Origin: an uncultured Gammaproteobacteria bacterium
GTDB taxonomy: Bacteria; Pseudomonadota; Gammaproteobacteria; Pseudomonadales; Litorivicinaceae
Reading direction: 5' to 3'
Assembly (NCBI GenBank): GCA_913057215.1
Contig: CAJXNQ010000020.1
Span: forward strand, 1 to 33,508
DNA: 33,508 nt
Each line of letters begins with the position of its first letter. Positions within the stretch are counted from its first letter, which is position 1. Below are positions 15,390 through 25,699 of this stretch, piece by piece. A program made the translations under genes and the position numbers. The notes beneath the pieces were generated by a model that worked only from the letters and a program-made list of their open reading frames with translations, had not been told where the DNA came from and made no database searches.

Positions 15390-17213
15390 ATGATTGAACG
15401 GATACGCAACGTCGCGATCATCGCGCACGTCGACCACGGAAAAACCACACTTGTCGACAAACTACTCGCCGCTTCAGGAACGCTGGATCGCAAAGAGATT
15501 CTGAATGAGCGGGTCATGGACTCAAATGACCAGGAAAAAGAACGCGGGATCACCATTCTTGCCAAAAACACTGGGTTGTCATGGCACGATTACCAAATCA
15601 ACGTCGTTGACACGCCAGGCCACGCTGACTTTGGTGGTGAAGTGGAACGGGTCCTGTCGATGGTTGATGCGGTTTTATTGGTGGTGGATGCCGCCGAGGG
15701 TCCGATGCCACAAACACGCTTTGTGACGCAAAAAGCGTTTGCGCAAGGTTTGAAGCCAATCGTCATCGTCAATAAGGTCGACAAAGTCGGCGCAGATCCA
15801 CACGGCGCCGTTGATAAGGTGTTTGACCTCTTTGATCAATTGGGCGCAACCGATGAGCAACTGGATTTCCCGATTGTGTATTGCTCGGCCATTAACGGAT
15901 TGTCAGGTCCTGAACCCGATGAAATGGTGGAAAGTATGGAGCCGGTCTTGCAGGCCATTGTCGATCACTGTCCCGTGCCTGAGGTCGATCGCGATGGGCC
16001 ACTGCAACTGCAAATTTCAGCACTCGATTACAATACCTTCCAGGGAGTCATTGGTGTTGGCCGGATTCGGCGTGGAACGCTCAAGCGTAACCAGCAGGTG
16101 AGTGTGGTTGATCGTGAAGGAGCTACCCGAAACGGTAAGGTATTACAGATTCTTGGCTATCTCGGGCTCGAGCGTGTCGAGCAAGAGACCGCAGCCGCCG
16201 GTGATATTGTGTGCATCACAGGTGTCGACCCCCTGTCGATTTCGGACACTATCTGCAGCACCGATGCACCTGAAGCACTGCCTCCATTAACTGTTGATGA
16301 GCCAACCGTATCGATGACTTTCCAGGTCAACGACAGCCCCTTTGCTGGGCGTGATGGGAAATATGTCACTTCGCGGAATATCAAGGAGCGCTTAGAGCGT
16401 GAATTGATCCACAACGTGGCATTGCGGGTTGAGCCCGGCGATTCGCCCGATAAATTCAAAGTCTCTGGACGGGGTGAGCTCCATCTGTCGGTATTGATCG
16501 AGGGCATGCGTCGTGAAGGGTTTGAACTCGGTGTCTCGAGGCCCGAGGTGATCATCAAAGAGATCGACGGAACGCGTCAAGAACCCTATGAATATGTGGT
16601 CATTGACATCGAAGATCAGCATCAAGGTGCTGTGATGGAAGCCTTGGGGCTTCGCAAAGGTGACATGAAGAACATGGAGCCCGACGGTCAGGGCCGTTTG
16701 CGGCTCGAGTACATCATTGCTGCACGTGGATTGATCGGTTTTCGTTCGCAATTTCTCACCATGACCTCAGGTACCGGCATCATGAGCCATGTGTTTGATC
16801 ACTACGGGCCTGTGAAAGAGGGCGATATTGGAAACCGAAATAACGGTGTACTGGTATCCATGACAGACGGTGCCACAACAGCCTACTCATTGTTCAACCT
16901 CCAAGACCGAGGGCGTCTGATCGTCGGTGCTGGAGTGGATGTCTATGAAGGTATGCTGCTTGGTATTCATTCGCGGGATAATGATCTGCCAGTGAACCCA
17001 GTAAAGGGTAAACAGCTGACCAATGTCCGAGCGTCTGGCACAGATGAGGCCTTGACCTTGAGCCCACCGGTGAAGATGACGCTTGAGTCAGCGCTTGAAT
17101 TCATTGATGATGATGAACTTGTGGAAGTAACTCCGAACCATATTCGGTTACGGAAAAAACTACTGAAAGAAGCCGATCGCAAACGCGCGGGTCGGACCAA
17201 GGCGGCGAGCTAG
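15390..17213 (+). CDS. typA: Translational GTPase TypA/BipA
   Basis: A 607-residue ribosome-associated GTPase, identical in length to E. coli BipA, which acts in ribosome assembly and stress or cold adaptation. GTPase motifs are AHVDHGKT (12-19), DTPGH (74-78) and NKVD (128-131). EF-G-like domains and the BipA-specific C-terminal domain follow, including [10 protein letters not shown] start at ATG 15390 because GGAGG is seven bases upstream; a longer frame upstream runs into the control region. It is divergent from glnA and followed by pip after 28 bases. Confidence 0.98.
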   Translation: MIERIRNVAIIAHVDHGKTTLVDKLLAASGTLDRKEILNERVMDSNDQEKERGITILAKNTGLSWHDYQINVVDTPGHADFGGEVERVLSMVDAVLLVVDAAEGPMPQTRFVTQKAFAQGLKPIVIVNKVDKVGADPHGAVDKVFDLFDQLGATDEQLDFPIVYCSAINGLSGPEPDEMVESMEPVLQAIVDHCPVPEVDRDGPLQLQISALDYNTFQGVIGVGRIRRGTLKRNQQVSVVDREGATRNGKVLQILGYLGLERVEQETAAAGDIVCITGVDPLSISDTICSTDAPEALPPLTVDEPTVSMTFQVNDSPFAGRDGKYVTSRNIKERLERELIHNVALRVEPGDSPDKFKVSGRGELHLSVLIEGMRREGFELGVSRPEVIIKEIDGTRQEPYEYVVIDIEDQHQGAVMEALGLRKGDMKNMEPDGQGRLRLEYIIAARGLIGFRSQFLTMTSGTGIMSHVFDHYGPVKEGDIGNRNNGVLVSMTDGATTAYSLFNLQDRGRLIVGAGVDVYEGMLLGIHSRDNDLPVNPVKGKQLTNVRASGTDEALTLSPPVKMTLESALEFIDDDELVEVTPNHIRLRKKLLKEADRKRAGRTKAAS

Positions 17214-17223
17214 GAGTGCAAGC

Positions 17224-17240
17224 CGCCCCGTAAGGGGGCG
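17224..17240 (+). promoter_or_regulatory. Hairpin over the pip ribosome-binding site
   Basis: CGCCCC pairs with GGGGCG around a five-base loop GTAAG, ending one base before the pip ATG. The probable Shine-Dalgarno TAAGG (17231-17235) lies mostly in the loop, with its last base in the stem. No T-tract follows, so intrinsic termination after typA is unlikely. The fold may limit pip translation. Confidence 0.5.
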
Positions 17241-17241
17241 T

Positions 17242-18198
17242 ATGCACAGACTTTATCCGGCCAGCACTGCGATCACGCGAGATTGTATTCAGACGCGTGA
17301 TGGTCAATATCAACTGCCAATTTCAGTCTATGGGAACCCTGATGGACTGCCAGTGGTTTGTCTGCATGGCGGCCCCGGGGCCGGTACCTCTCCGCACATG
17401 CATCGATTTTTTGATGCCACTCGGTTTCGGATCCTCTGTTTTGATCAGCGCGGATCCGGAGACAGCACTCCCGTGGGTGGACTGACTGAGAACACCACCG
17501 AGCATCTGCTGGATGATATTGAACACCTCACGACCCACGTGGGCTTTAAACGATTTGCACTGTTCGGCGGATCTTGGGGTGCGACGCTTGCCTTGTTATA
17601 CGCGCAGCGCCATCCAGAACATACGCTGGGTCTGATCCTGAGAGGGCTATTTTTGGCCTCAGCATCGGATATCGATTGGCTCTATTTCGAGGCGCGGGAT
17701 GGCTATCCCCGCGCCTGGCAGGACTTTACAGCGCCCATTGGTGGCGACGCATCATCAGCTGATGCAGTGTTTTCTGGATACGAGCGAGTTCTCAACTCAC
17801 CGGATCCATTTTTACGAAAACGCGCTGCACGCGCCTGGAACCTGTGGGAATATCGGCTCTCGATTTGTGATGAATCTGCAAAACCAAAAGGTGATATGAC
17901 GCTTTCTCAAGAATATGCCATGGCTCGGATCGAACATCATTACATCAGCCAATCGTGTTTTATCGACTCCAATGCGCTACTCAGCCAAATGAGCGAACTG
18001 CAGGATATTCCCGGGTATTTAGTCCATGGCGTGCTGGATGATGTGTGTCGTGTGTCCAACGCAGAGGCGCTGAAAGCGCACTGGCCAGCGCTACACTTAG
18101 AAATTCTACCCAATGCGAGTCATTGTGCATTCAGTGACGAAACCATCACCTCGCTGTGCCAGGCCACTGCTCACCTGGCCAGTCGTTACGGTCACTGA
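17242..18198 (+). CDS. pip: Proline iminopeptidase
   Basis: A 318-residue alpha/beta hydrolase of family S33 that removes N-terminal proline from peptides. It has the oxyanion HGGPG (42-46), DQRGSG (68-73) and the nucleophile elbow GGSWG with S111. The other triad members are probably D266 (VHGVLDD) and H294 (NASHCAF). Length fits the proteobacterial enzyme. It sits 28 bases after typA on the same strand. Its TGA stop directly abuts the stop of convergent tatC with no base between. Confidence 0.93.
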   Translation: MHRLYPASTAITRDCIQTRDGQYQLPISVYGNPDGLPVVCLHGGPGAGTSPHMHRFFDATRFRILCFDQRGSGDSTPVGGLTENTTEHLLDDIEHLTTHVGFKRFALFGGSWGATLALLYAQRHPEHTLGLILRGLFLASASDIDWLYFEARDGYPRAWQDFTAPIGGDASSADAVFSGYERVLNSPDPFLRKRAARAWNLWEYRLSICDESAKPKGDMTLSQEYAMARIEHHYISQSCFIDSNALLSQMSELQDIPGYLVHGVLDDVCRVSNAEALKAHWPALHLEILPNASHCAFSDETITSLCQATAHLASRYGH

Positions 18199-19200
18199 TC
18201 AATCGGTTTGATCAGATTTGCCAGGCTTCGGAGGTCCAACCGCTTTCGGCTTCTGCGCATCGTCATCTAAATCCAATGGAGGCTCAGACGGCGATTCACG
18301 TGTTTCAGAGATGGGTGCGTCATCCTCATCGCTTTTTACGGGCGCATACAGGTCAAACTCATCAATGGGTTCAGGTGAATCATCCTCAGACGCCTCGTTT
18401 TCGACCACCGTCGGTGGCGTAGGCGGCGTTGGATCTGTCTCAGGATCTTGGTGGCTGTCTGTCTCGTCTTGGCCACGCGGCGTCCCCAAGAACCGAGAGC
18501 CAATTAATCCGGCCTCAAAAAGAAGCCACATGGGTACAGCAAGCAGTGTTTGACTGATCATGTCAGGAGGCGTGACCAACATGCCCACCACAAAACAACC
18601 AATGAATACGTAGGGCCGTTTTTCTTTCAAAGACTCCACAGTGGTGACCCCTGCTTTGATCATCAGCATTGTCGCGACTGGGATTTCAAAGGCGAGTCCA
18701 AAGGCGAGAAAGAGCTTCAATACGAAGCTCAAATAGGCATCGATATCAGTCATGACCGTGACGCCGGTGGGTCCAACAGTGGTGAAGAAACCAAAGACCA
18801 ATGGGAAGACTACAAAATAGGCAAACGCCATGCCGGCGTAAAATAGGATGATGCTTGATATCAGAAGCGGTCCGGCAATTTTCTTCTCATTCTGATACAG
18901 ACCCGGTGCGATGAACCCCCACAGTTGGTACAGGATCATCGGCGCGCCGCAGTATATGCTCAAATACAGCGCCAGTTTGAAGGGAGCCAAAAAGGGTGAA
19001 GCCACCTGCGTTGCAATCATCGAAGCACCTTCGGGCAACAATGATTGCAAAGGTTCCGCCAAATAAGCGTAGAGATCGTTGGCAAACGCGATGAACCCCA
19101 AAAAGAATATGAGGATCACGATCAACACACGGATCAGGCGATCCCGGAGTTCGACGAGGTGGGCGATCAGGGGCTGATCATTCAGACTTGGATCGCTCAT
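18199..19200 (-). CDS. tatC: Sec-independent translocase TatC
   Basis: A 333-residue polytopic inner-membrane protein, the receptor for twin-arginine signal peptides. The N-terminal LIAHLVELRDRLIRV and the six membrane segments (to about residue 235) are typical, including YQLWGFIAPGLYQNEK and FGLAFEIPV. The oddity is a tail of about 90 residues (241-333), rich in D, E, P and S, ending in a small basic Lys/Pro patch. E. coli TatC, at about 258 residues, lacks it. The start lies 23 bases inside tatB. It is the last gene of the long minus-strand run. Confidence 0.97.
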   Translation of the reverse strand: MSDPSLNDQPLIAHLVELRDRLIRVLIVILIFFLGFIAFANDLYAYLAEPLQSLLPEGASMIATQVASPFLAPFKLALYLSIYCGAPMILYQLWGFIAPGLYQNEKKIAGPLLISSIILFYAGMAFAYFVVFPLVFGFFTTVGPTGVTVMTDIDAYLSFVLKLFLAFGLAFEIPVATMLMIKAGVTTVESLKEKRPYVFIGCFVVGMLVTPPDMISQTLLAVPMWLLFEAGLIGSRFLGTPRGQDETDSHQDPETDPTPPTPPTVVENEASEDDSPEPIDEFDLYAPVKSDEDDAPISETRESPSEPPLDLDDDAQKPKAVGPPKPGKSDQTD

Positions 19201-19489
19201 TATCCTGCTTCTGGTTGATGTTGGATGACGGTTGGGGTTTCGATGCGTTGTTATCTTCGCCTGTCAGATCCTCAAGCGTCAGACCACCGCCTTTCTGTTC
19301 AAGCTGGCGCTTTAAGTCCTCAAGCTCGAGCTCTCGATTGATCTCTTTCTGAATCGACGACATTTGCCCACGCGCACGTTTTACCCACATACCAATCGTG
19401 CGGGCGAGTCTGGGAAGGCGCTCCGGGCCGACCACGACCAAGCCGATGATGGCAACCAAGAGTAACTCGGTTGCTCCAATATCAAACAC
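19178..19489 (-). CDS. tatB: Sec-independent translocase TatB
   Basis: A 103-residue protein with one N-terminal membrane helix (MFDIGATELLLVAIIGLVVV), the conserved GPERLP hinge and an amphipathic helix (about 25-45), then a charged tail. This Glu-containing hinge identifies TatB rather than TatA. It joins TatC in the receptor complex. The start is GTG, placed directly after the tatA TAA, with AGAAGG five bases upstream. It overlaps tatC by 23 bases. Confidence 0.95.
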   Translation of the reverse strand: MFDIGATELLLVAIIGLVVVGPERLPRLARTIGMWVKRARGQMSSIQKEINRELELEDLKRQLEQKGGGLTLEDLTGEDNNASKPQPSSNINQKQDNERSKSE

Positions 19490-19741
19490 TTAAACCTTCT
19501 CTTTGGCTTCAGCGCTCTCGGTCGTCTGCTGTGTCGTCTCTGTTTCGGTATGTGCCTCAGACTGAGCGGTCGTCTCGTCTGTGACTTTGTCATCTGTTTT
19601 ATCGCTGACAGAGCTCCGGAATCCTTTCACCGCGCTGCCCAGATCGGATCCGAGTGTCTTCAGTTTCTTCGTCCCAAAGATCATGATCACAATGGCAAGC
19701 ACGATCAAAAGCTGCCAAATGCTGATACCACCAACTCCCAT
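19490..19741 (-). CDS. tatA: Sec-independent translocase TatA
   Basis: An 83-residue pore-forming Tat subunit with a short N-terminal membrane helix (about 6-21), the [20 protein letters not shown] hinge and amphipathic helix, and a Thr/Glu-rich tail. AGGAG lies seven bases before the ATG. The stop is contiguous with the tatB GTG. It follows hinT after 29 bases. Confidence 0.95.
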   Translation of the reverse strand: MGVGGISIWQLLIVLAIVIMIFGTKKLKTLGSDLGSAVKGFRSSVSDKTDDKVTDETTAQSEAHTETETTQQTTESAEAKEKV

Positions 19742-19770
19742 ATGCGGGCTCCTACTTCGTTGTGTTTATG

Positions 19771-20109
19771 TTAATTAAATCCAGTAAATGGTCCGCCACC
19801 GAGGACATGATAATGCATGTGATACACCTCTTGGTGTCCACCGGGTCCGGTATTCAACACTGTTCTAAACCCCGAATCCAGTCCTTGTTGCTTTGCAATC
19901 TCGGGAATCATCAGCTGAATCCGCCCAAGTAACCCGGTGTCGCTCTCTGTCACATCAAATAAATTTTCAATGTGTCGTCGTGGGATCACCAGAAAATGCA
20001 CGGGTGCTTTGGGGTGAATATCCCGAAATGCCAGCATGTCATCGTCTTTGTAGACAATGTCTGCAGGGATCTCGCCATCGCGAATCTTACAAAACAAACA
20101 GTCAGCCAT
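19771..20109 (-). CDS. hinT: Histidine triad purine phosphoramidase HinT
   Basis: A 112-residue HIT-family nucleotide hydrolase acting on adenosine phosphoramidates. The histidine triad HMHYH is at 97-101, with H99 as the expected nucleophile. The N-terminal CLFCKI and [14 protein letters not shown] are typical. I use the ATG at 20109, which has GAGGA five bases upstream; the ATG six bases earlier has no spacing. It overlaps hisE by eight bases and stands between hisE and tatA. Confidence 0.93.
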   Translation of the reverse strand: MADCLFCKIRDGEIPADIVYKDDDMLAFRDIHPKAPVHFLVIPRRHIENLFDVTESDTGLLGRIQLMIPEIAKQQGLDSGFRTVLNTGPGGHQEVYHMHYHVLGGGPFTGFN

Positions 20110-20437
20110 GTGCATCCTCACGATTTGCTTTTTCAACTAAGCCACTGACGCCGAGGCGCTGTTCGAGTTCTGCCAAGACGGCACTGGGTGGCTCATCTAA
20201 ATGCGATAACAGCACTAAGGTGTGAAACCACAGATCGGCCACCTCATGGATGACATCACTGTTATTTTTCGAGCGAGCTGCATCCTTGGCGGCCATGACC
20301 ACTTCGGTGGATTCCTCTCCCACTTTTTTTAAGATGTGGTCGAGTCCTTTGTGATGCAACTTGGCGACGTACGATTGTTCGGGGTCGCCATAGCGACGCT
20401 CGGCCAACATGTCCTCTAAGACTTCAATCACCGTCAT
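20102..20437 (-). CDS. hisE: Phosphoribosyl-ATP pyrophosphatase
   Basis: A 111-residue helical enzyme for the second histidine step, cleaving pyrophosphate from phosphoribosyl-ATP. The MazG-like metal motifs [11 protein letters not shown] (about 41-51) and HEVADLWFH (about 64-72) are present. It is a separate gene rather than the HisIE fusion of enterics. The ATG overlaps the hisI stop (ATGA) and the 3' end overlaps hinT. Confidence 0.96.
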   Translation of the reverse strand: MTVIEVLEDMLAERRYGDPEQSYVAKLHHKGLDHILKKVGEESTEVVMAAKDAARSKNNSDVIHEVADLWFHTLVLLSHLDEPPSAVLAELEQRLGVSGLVEKANREDAHG

Positions 20438-20847
20438 TTGTTCTCTCCATACAGCGACTCAGGATCCGTGACAACCGGTTCGACGGCCTGCCAGGTGCCT
20501 GCGTCTGGCGCCCACGAAAAACAGCTGCGTCGTCCCGTGTGGCACGCCACCCCCTCTTGAAGAATACCTAACACAAGGGCGTCCTTGTCACAATCAATTC
20601 GAATCGTCTTCAATTGTTGCGTCTGACCTGAGGTTTCACCTTTACGCCACAGGCACTCGCGTGAGCGTGAGTAATACACGACTTGACCTGTTTTGAGCGT
20701 TTCGTCCAAGGCCTCTCGATTCATCCAGGCCATCATCAAGACAGCCTGACTTTCAACGTCTTGCGCAATCGCTGCAATCAGGCCTTCTTGATTAAAAGCC
20801 ACTGCATCAAGGAGTGTTTGCCGCTCGTTGTCATCCTGAATACGCAT
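20434..20847 (-). CDS. hisI: Phosphoribosyl-AMP cyclohydrolase
   Basis: A 137-residue zinc enzyme for the third histidine step. The zinc ligands are C86 and the pair C102/C109 in [17 protein letters not shown] and the MMAWMN segment are also typical. I start at ATG 20847, two bases after the ubiB stop, with GAGG eight bases upstream. A longer in-frame reading would run 54 bases into ubiB. Confidence 0.96.
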   Translation of the reverse strand: MRIQDDNERQTLLDAVAFNQEGLIAAIAQDVESQAVLMMAWMNREALDETLKTGQVVYYSRSRECLWRKGETSGQTQQLKTIRIDCDKDALVLGILQEGVACHTGRRSCFSWAPDAGTWQAVEPVVTDPESLYGENK

Positions 20848-20849
20848 GT

Positions 20850-22469
20850 CTATCGCCTCACGATCAGTATCAGCGAGAGTAGTCCAACCAGCCATGGCCA
20901 ATGCGCGATGAGTACATCAGGGGTCTCCCAATAGCTCAATGCAGCCACACTCAGTCCAATCGAGCCGAGGATCACACCGGCACGACGCCCATATCGAGCC
21001 TTGCGCGATTCATTGGCCAACTGTTCGAGTGCATGGGTTTGCGCCTGCTGTGTGGACTCGATGCGATCGATGCGCTCAGGGGCTGTCAGCAGCGTGTTGG
21101 TGAGCGCTGGAAACTGTACCACCCATCGCGATCCGTTTCTCTTGGCGTATTCAAGTAATCCCTTGGGTCCAAGGCGCTCACTGACCCAGCGTTCGAGGAA
21201 GGGTTTACCGGTTTGCCACAAATCGAGATCGGGGTAGAGTTCGCGCCCCAAGCCTTCAATGTTGAGGAGCGTTTTTTGCAACAAGATCAACTGCGGCTGA
21301 ACTTCCATCTGGAATCGACGCGCGACCTCAAACAGGCGGATGAGGACGACTCCAAAGCTGATTTCACCCAAGGGTTTTTGGAAGATGGGTTCGCACACGG
21401 TCCGGATTGCGCTTTCAAACTCGCCAACATTGGTGTCTTTTGGCACCCAGCCCGATTCCACATGGAGTTCTGCAACCGCACGGTAATCTCGATCAAAAAA
21501 TGCAATGAGGTTCTGCGCTAAGTAGGCTTGAGAGACTGCATCGAGAGTCCCAACAATGCCGAAATCAATGGCTTTGTATACCGGTTTTTCAGGATCTTCG
21601 ATGTCGACAAAGACATTGCCGGGATGCATATCAGCATGGAAAAAACTGTGGTCGAAGACCTGTGTGAAGAAGATTTCGACACCGCGTTCGGCCAACACTT
21701 TCATGTTGACGTGCTTCTCTTTGAAAATATCGACGCGAGAGATTGGGACCCCGTAAATACGCTCTTCAACCTTGACGTTACGCCGTGTGTAGTCCCAGTA
21801 GATCTCGGGGACATAACAGGTTTCTGAATCCTCAAAATTCCTGCGGATGGTCGCTGTATTGGCAGCCTCGCGTTGCAGGTCGAGTTCATCCAGAATCGTC
21901 ATGCGGTAATCAGAGACGACTTGCACGAGCTTCAAGCGTTTGGCGTCGACAAAGTTTGTCTCGACGAATCGCGCGATGGTCATCATGAGTTTGAGATCTT
22001 GCTCAATGACTTTGTCAATTCCCGGTCGGATGACCTTGACGACCACGTCTTCGCCAGTCTTCAGTCGCGCCGGATGCACCTGTGCAACTGAGGCAGAAGC
22101 CATGGGTTCATCTGCGAATTCGCTGAACAACTCCTCTACGGTGGCGTCGAGGTCACGCTCGACGATCTCCTTGGCAATGTGACCTGGAAAGGGTTTGACC
22201 CGATCTTGGAGCTCAGCCAAGGCCGATGCGATGTCAGGCGGCAATAGATCACGGCGGGTGGACAGCATCTGTCCAAATTTGACGAATACCGGACCGAGGG
22301 TTTGCAATGCATCGCGTAAACGCTCTCCACGCGAGCGCTTCATGCGAACTTTCGGGATGCACCAACTGATGGCTCTCAGAGGCCCTCGCTTGGGTTTGGG
22401 GAGAAATTCGTCGATGCGTTCTGCAAACAGGACGCGAAGAATTTTCGCCAGTCTCAGTGAACGACTCAT
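20850..22469 (-). CDS. ubiB: UbiB atypical kinase-like ubiquinone factor
   Basis: A 539-residue membrane-anchored ATPase of the ADCK/UbiB family needed for ubiquinone synthesis. It has the family KxGQ segment (VKFGQMLSTR, 63-72), the alanine-rich nucleotide loop ASASVAQVH (124-132), ATP-site lysine K145 (VVVKV), HADMHPGN and DFG. Two C-terminal membrane segments close the protein (about 490-539). Length is near E. coli UbiB (546). It overlaps ubiJ by four bases and precedes hisI by two. Confidence 0.97.
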   Translation of the reverse strand: MSRSLRLAKILRVLFAERIDEFLPKPKRGPLRAISWCIPKVRMKRSRGERLRDALQTLGPVFVKFGQMLSTRRDLLPPDIASALAELQDRVKPFPGHIAKEIVERDLDATVEELFSEFADEPMASASVAQVHPARLKTGEDVVVKVIRPGIDKVIEQDLKLMMTIARFVETNFVDAKRLKLVQVVSDYRMTILDELDLQREAANTATIRRNFEDSETCYVPEIYWDYTRRNVKVEERIYGVPISRVDIFKEKHVNMKVLAERGVEIFFTQVFDHSFFHADMHPGNVFVDIEDPEKPVYKAIDFGIVGTLDAVSQAYLAQNLIAFFDRDYRAVAELHVESGWVPKDTNVGEFESAIRTVCEPIFQKPLGEISFGVVLIRLFEVARRFQMEVQPQLILLQKTLLNIEGLGRELYPDLDLWQTGKPFLERWVSERLGPKGLLEYAKRNGSRWVVQFPALTNTLLTAPERIDRIESTQQAQTHALEQLANESRKARYGRRAGVILGSIGLSVAALSYWETPDVLIAHWPWLVGLLSLILIVRR

Positions 22470-23086
22470 TGTGAATTCTCCAGTCGACGCAGTCGAACCT
22501 CAAAGCGATCGGCTTGCCGCGTCAACTGTTGAACCCGCTCAATCGTCTCCGCATATTGATCGTCGGTCAGGACAGTGCGTTGCTCAGCGCGCAGGAAGTC
22601 ATGTGCTTGGCGCTTGAGCTGTGTGCGGCTCTCAAGGAATTGAGTGCGTGCCGCCCGAAAAGCATTGATCAAAACTCCCGCAGGCAGCGGTCCAAGTGCT
22701 TTGGTGACGACATCTTCCCAGTCCAAATCCAGCGTTTGGAACATGGTCTGCATGGTTTGGAGCACACCCACACTGCCTCGGATGTCGAGACCCTCAAAGA
22801 CTAAGGGGGTGTTTGGTTGCGTGATCGAACGTGCTGTTTCAACCAAACTGCCGAGTGTTCCGGACAGCTCAACATCGGCATGTTCATGCGGTTCAGAGGA
22901 TAGCCACCAGCGATCTTCGCCGCAGATTAACCAGACTGAGAGATCCATGTCAGTCACGTGCAACTTCAGCACTTTACCGACCATGGGCGCGAGCTCCTCA
23001 GAACCCAGATCAGCGGCCCGCATCCCGGCTGCAATTGCACGTTCGGATGCCGAGATCAGACCGGCCACCATCAGTCGTGGAATCAT
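22466..23086 (-). CDS. ubiJ: Ubiquinone biosynthesis accessory factor UbiJ
   Basis: A 206-residue protein with an N-terminal SCP2-type lipid-binding domain (about 15-115; [18 protein letters not shown]) and a C-terminal coiled coil (about 170-206). UbiJ binds lipid intermediates in the cytoplasmic Ubi complex. It sits between ubiE and ubiB with four-base overlaps on both sides, the usual arrangement. Confidence 0.93.
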   Translation of the reverse strand: MIPRLMVAGLISASERAIAAGMRAADLGSEELAPMVGKVLKLHVTDMDLSVWLICGEDRWWLSSEPHEHADVELSGTLGSLVETARSITQPNTPLVFEGLDIRGSVGVLQTMQTMFQTLDLDWEDVVTKALGPLPAGVLINAFRAARTQFLESRTQLKRQAHDFLRAEQRTVLTDDQYAETIERVQQLTRQADRFEVRLRRLENSQ

Positions 23087-23826
23087 CGTTTGACCCCGCT
23101 GTGAATGGCAACAATCCCACCGGTCAGATTTTGATACTTGGTGTCACAAAAGCCCGCATCCTCCATCATGGATTTCAGCGTGTCTTGATCGGGATGTTTG
23201 CGGATCGACTCAGCCAGGTATTGGTATGAGGCCTTGTCGTTTGCGACGAGCTGCCCAAGCATGGGCAACACATTAAAGCTGTAGAGATCATAGACCTGCT
23301 CGAGTGGCTGAGAGATCGGTTTTGAGAATTCAAGAACAAGTGCTCTCCCGGTTGGTTTTAAGATCCGATACATCTCAGACAGCGCGACCTCTTTTTGGGT
23401 GACGTTCCGTAATCCAAAACCAATGGTCACGCGATCAAAACTCGCATCCGGAAATGGCAATGTTTCGGCGTCGCACTGGCACCATGACAATCCCACCAAT
23501 TCACCTGCATCGATGGTGCGATCGCGGCCCACGCGCAGCATCTGATCGTTGATATCAGCCAACACCACAGATCCTTTGGAGCCAGCACGTTGTGCCATCG
23601 CACGGGCTAAATCACCGGTGCCAGACGCCAAGTCAAGCACGTGCATCCCAGGGCGTACGGCGGCTGTTTCGACCGCAACACGTTTCCACAGTCGATGCAG
23701 CCCCGCCGACATGAGATCATTCATGAGGTCATACTGGCGTGCGACGCTGTTAAAGACCTCACGGACTCGATAGGTCTTTTCTTCAATCGGCACATCCTGA
23801 TACCCAAAGTGGGTTGTTTCTTTCAT
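23083..23826 (-). CDS. ubiE: Ubiquinone/menaquinone C-methyltransferase UbiE
   Basis: A 247-residue SAM-dependent methyltransferase that C-methylates the quinone ring. The SAM-binding motif I is [10 protein letters not shown] (63-72). The family signatures [18 protein letters not shown] and [10 protein letters not shown] are present. GAGG lies four bases before the ATG. It follows hslU after six bases and overlaps ubiJ. Confidence 0.97.
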   Translation of the reverse strand: MKETTHFGYQDVPIEEKTYRVREVFNSVARQYDLMNDLMSAGLHRLWKRVAVETAAVRPGMHVLDLASGTGDLARAMAQRAGSKGSVVLADINDQMLRVGRDRTIDAGELVGLSWCQCDAETLPFPDASFDRVTIGFGLRNVTQKEVALSEMYRILKPTGRALVLEFSKPISQPLEQVYDLYSFNVLPMLGQLVANDKASYQYLAESIRKHPDQDTLKSMMEDAGFCDTKYQNLTGGIVAIHSGVKR

Positions 23827-23832
23827 AGGACC

Positions 23833-25155
23833 TCAGAGAATGTATTGAGACAGGTCTTCGTCCTGGCTCAGTTCAGACAACCGCGATTCAACATAGTCGC
23901 GATCGATGACGATGTCATCCGGGAGCGCCTGACCAGTTTCAAATAGCAGATCTTCTAGGACACGTTCCATTAACGTATGTAAACGTCTTGCGCCAATATT
24001 CTCAGTCTTTTCATTCACGCGCGCTGCGATTTCAGCCAAGGCTTCGATGCCATCGGCTGTGAAGTCGACAGTGATGCCATCTGTTGCAAGCAACGCTTTG
24101 TACTGTGTGACCAGCGAATGATCCGGCTCTGTCAAAATACGTGCAAAATCAGCCGGCTTGAGTGCATTGAGCTCGACCCGGATCGGCAGTCGCCCCTGTA
24201 ACTCGGGAACCAGATCAGAGGGCTTGGCCAGATGAAATGCCCCGGATGCGATGAATAAAATATGATCGGTTTTCACTGAGCCAAATTTCGTTTGCACCGT
24301 GGTGCCCTCAATCAGTGGCAGCAAATCGCGCTGCACACCCTCACGGCTGACATCACCACCTTGTGCGCTCTCGCGACGACAGACTTTGTCGATCTCATCC
24401 AAAAATACGATCCCGCGGGATTCGACATGGCTCACGGCCGCTTGTTTGACCTCTTCATCTGAGATCATACGGCCTGCCTCCTCTTCAGTGAGCAGCCGAT
24501 ACGCATCGCGGATCGGCAACTTGCGAGATTTCTTTTTGTCTTGGCTGAAACGCGAAAACATGTCTTGTAATTGACTCGCCATGTCTTCCATACCGGGCGG
24601 CGTCATGATGTCGACGCCGACAGGATGCGCTGTGATTTCGATTTCAATTTCTTTGTCGTCGAGCTCGCCCTCTCTGAGTTTTTTCCGAAAGACTTGGCGT
24701 GCACCACTTTGATCACTTTGGATCGGTGTGTCACCGCGTGGTGGCGGCAGTAAGATATCGAGGATGCGTTCTTCTGCACGATCGGCTGCATCATTGCGTA
24801 CAGCAGCCATCCGGCGCTCGCGTTCATCTTTCATCGCAATGCCGACCAGATCTCGAATGATGGATTCGACGTCACGACCGACGTATCCCACCTCGGTGAA
24901 CTTAGTGGCCTCGATTTTGATGAACGGAGCCGCTGCCAACTTCGCCAATCGGCGTGCAATCTCGGTTTTACCGACACCGGTGGGTCCGATCATTAAAATA
25001 TTTTTCGGAGTGACCTCGCGTGCCAAATCGGATTCCAGTTGCATGCGACGCCAGCGATTGCGCAAAGCAATGGCGACCGCGCGTTTGGCGTCGGCCTGAC
25101 CGATAATGTGGCGATCGAGGCTCGCGACAATGGCCTTCGGAGAAAGATCAGTCAT
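23833..25155 (-). CDS. hslU: HslU unfoldase of the HslUV protease
   Basis: A 440-residue AAA+ ATPase (E. coli 443) that unfolds substrates and feeds them to HslV. Walker A is GPTGVGKT (57-64), the pore loop is GYVG (90-93) and Walker B is FLDEID (251-256). The intermediate domain lies between about 105 and 235. The C-terminal DLSQYIL tail docks in HslV. I start at ATG 25155, giving MTDLSPK as in the family; earlier in-frame codons lie inside hslV. It overlaps hslV by eight bases and lacks a strong Shine-Dalgarno, so coupling is likely. Confidence 0.97.
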   Translation of the reverse strand: MTDLSPKAIVASLDRHIIGQADAKRAVAIALRNRWRRMQLESDLAREVTPKNILMIGPTGVGKTEIARRLAKLAAAPFIKIEATKFTEVGYVGRDVESIIRDLVGIAMKDERERRMAAVRNDAADRAEERILDILLPPPRGDTPIQSDQSGARQVFRKKLREGELDDKEIEIEITAHPVGVDIMTPPGMEDMASQLQDMFSRFSQDKKKSRKLPIRDAYRLLTEEEAGRMISDEEVKQAAVSHVESRGIVFLDEIDKVCRRESAQGGDVSREGVQRDLLPLIEGTTVQTKFGSVKTDHILFIASGAFHLAKPSDLVPELQGRLPIRVELNALKPADFARILTEPDHSLVTQYKALLATDGITVDFTADGIEALAEIAARVNEKTENIGARRLHTLMERVLEDLLFETGQALPDDIVIDRDYVESRLSELSQDEDLSQYIL

Positions 25156-25696
25156 GTGTTTGTGTAAGCTCATCAATAGTGACGTTGTGATTGGTATAGA
25201 TGCAGATCTCACCGGCTGCCTTCAATGCTTCTTCCACAATTGTTCGCGCCGGAAGTTCGGTATTACGCAATAGCGTGATGGCAGCAGCCTGTGCAAAGGG
25301 CCCGCCAGAGCCGACCGCAATGACCCCGTCTTCAGGCTCCATGACGTCTCCGTTCCCGGTGATGATCAGGGATGTCTCGGTATCAGCCACTGCTAATATG
25401 GCTTCAAGCCTCCTGAGCATGCGGTCTTGTCGCCAGTCTTTGGCAAGCTCAACTGCAGCGCGTGTTAGGTGGCCTTGGTGTTTCTCGAGCTTCGCATCGA
25501 ATCGCTCAAACAGCGTGAATGCATCGGCAGTTCCACCTGCAAATCCGGCCAGCACTCGATTTTGATATAAACGTCTGACTTTTCGCGCATTGCCTTTCAT
25601 CACGGTATTGCCGAGTGTGACCTGTCCATCGCCACCGATGGCGACACTGTCGCCACGACGGACCGAGACGATGGTTGTGCCGTGAAATTGTTCCAT
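25148..25696 (-). CDS. hslV: HslV peptidase of the HslUV protease
   Basis: A 182-residue proteasome-beta-like peptidase. The catalytic N-terminal threonine is expected at T7 ([10 protein letters not shown]), preceded by a short pro-sequence MEQFHG. The E. coli enzyme begins MTTIV and needs only Met removal, so maturation must differ here. [10 protein letters not shown] and [10 protein letters not shown] are typical. It lies three bases after the ftsN-like gene and overlaps hslU. Confidence 0.96.
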   Translation of the reverse strand: MEQFHGTTIVSVRRGDSVAIGGDGQVTLGNTVMKGNARKVRRLYQNRVLAGFAGGTADAFTLFERFDAKLEKHQGHLTRAAVELAKDWRQDRMLRRLEAILAVADTETSLIITGNGDVMEPEDGVIAVGSGGPFAQAAAITLLRNTELPARTIVEEALKAAGEICIYTNHNVTIDELTQTHD

Positions 25697-25699
25697 GTG

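Noticed and set aside
17224-17240. typA-pip hairpin as a terminator
   Set aside because: No T-tract follows and it ends at the pip start codon.
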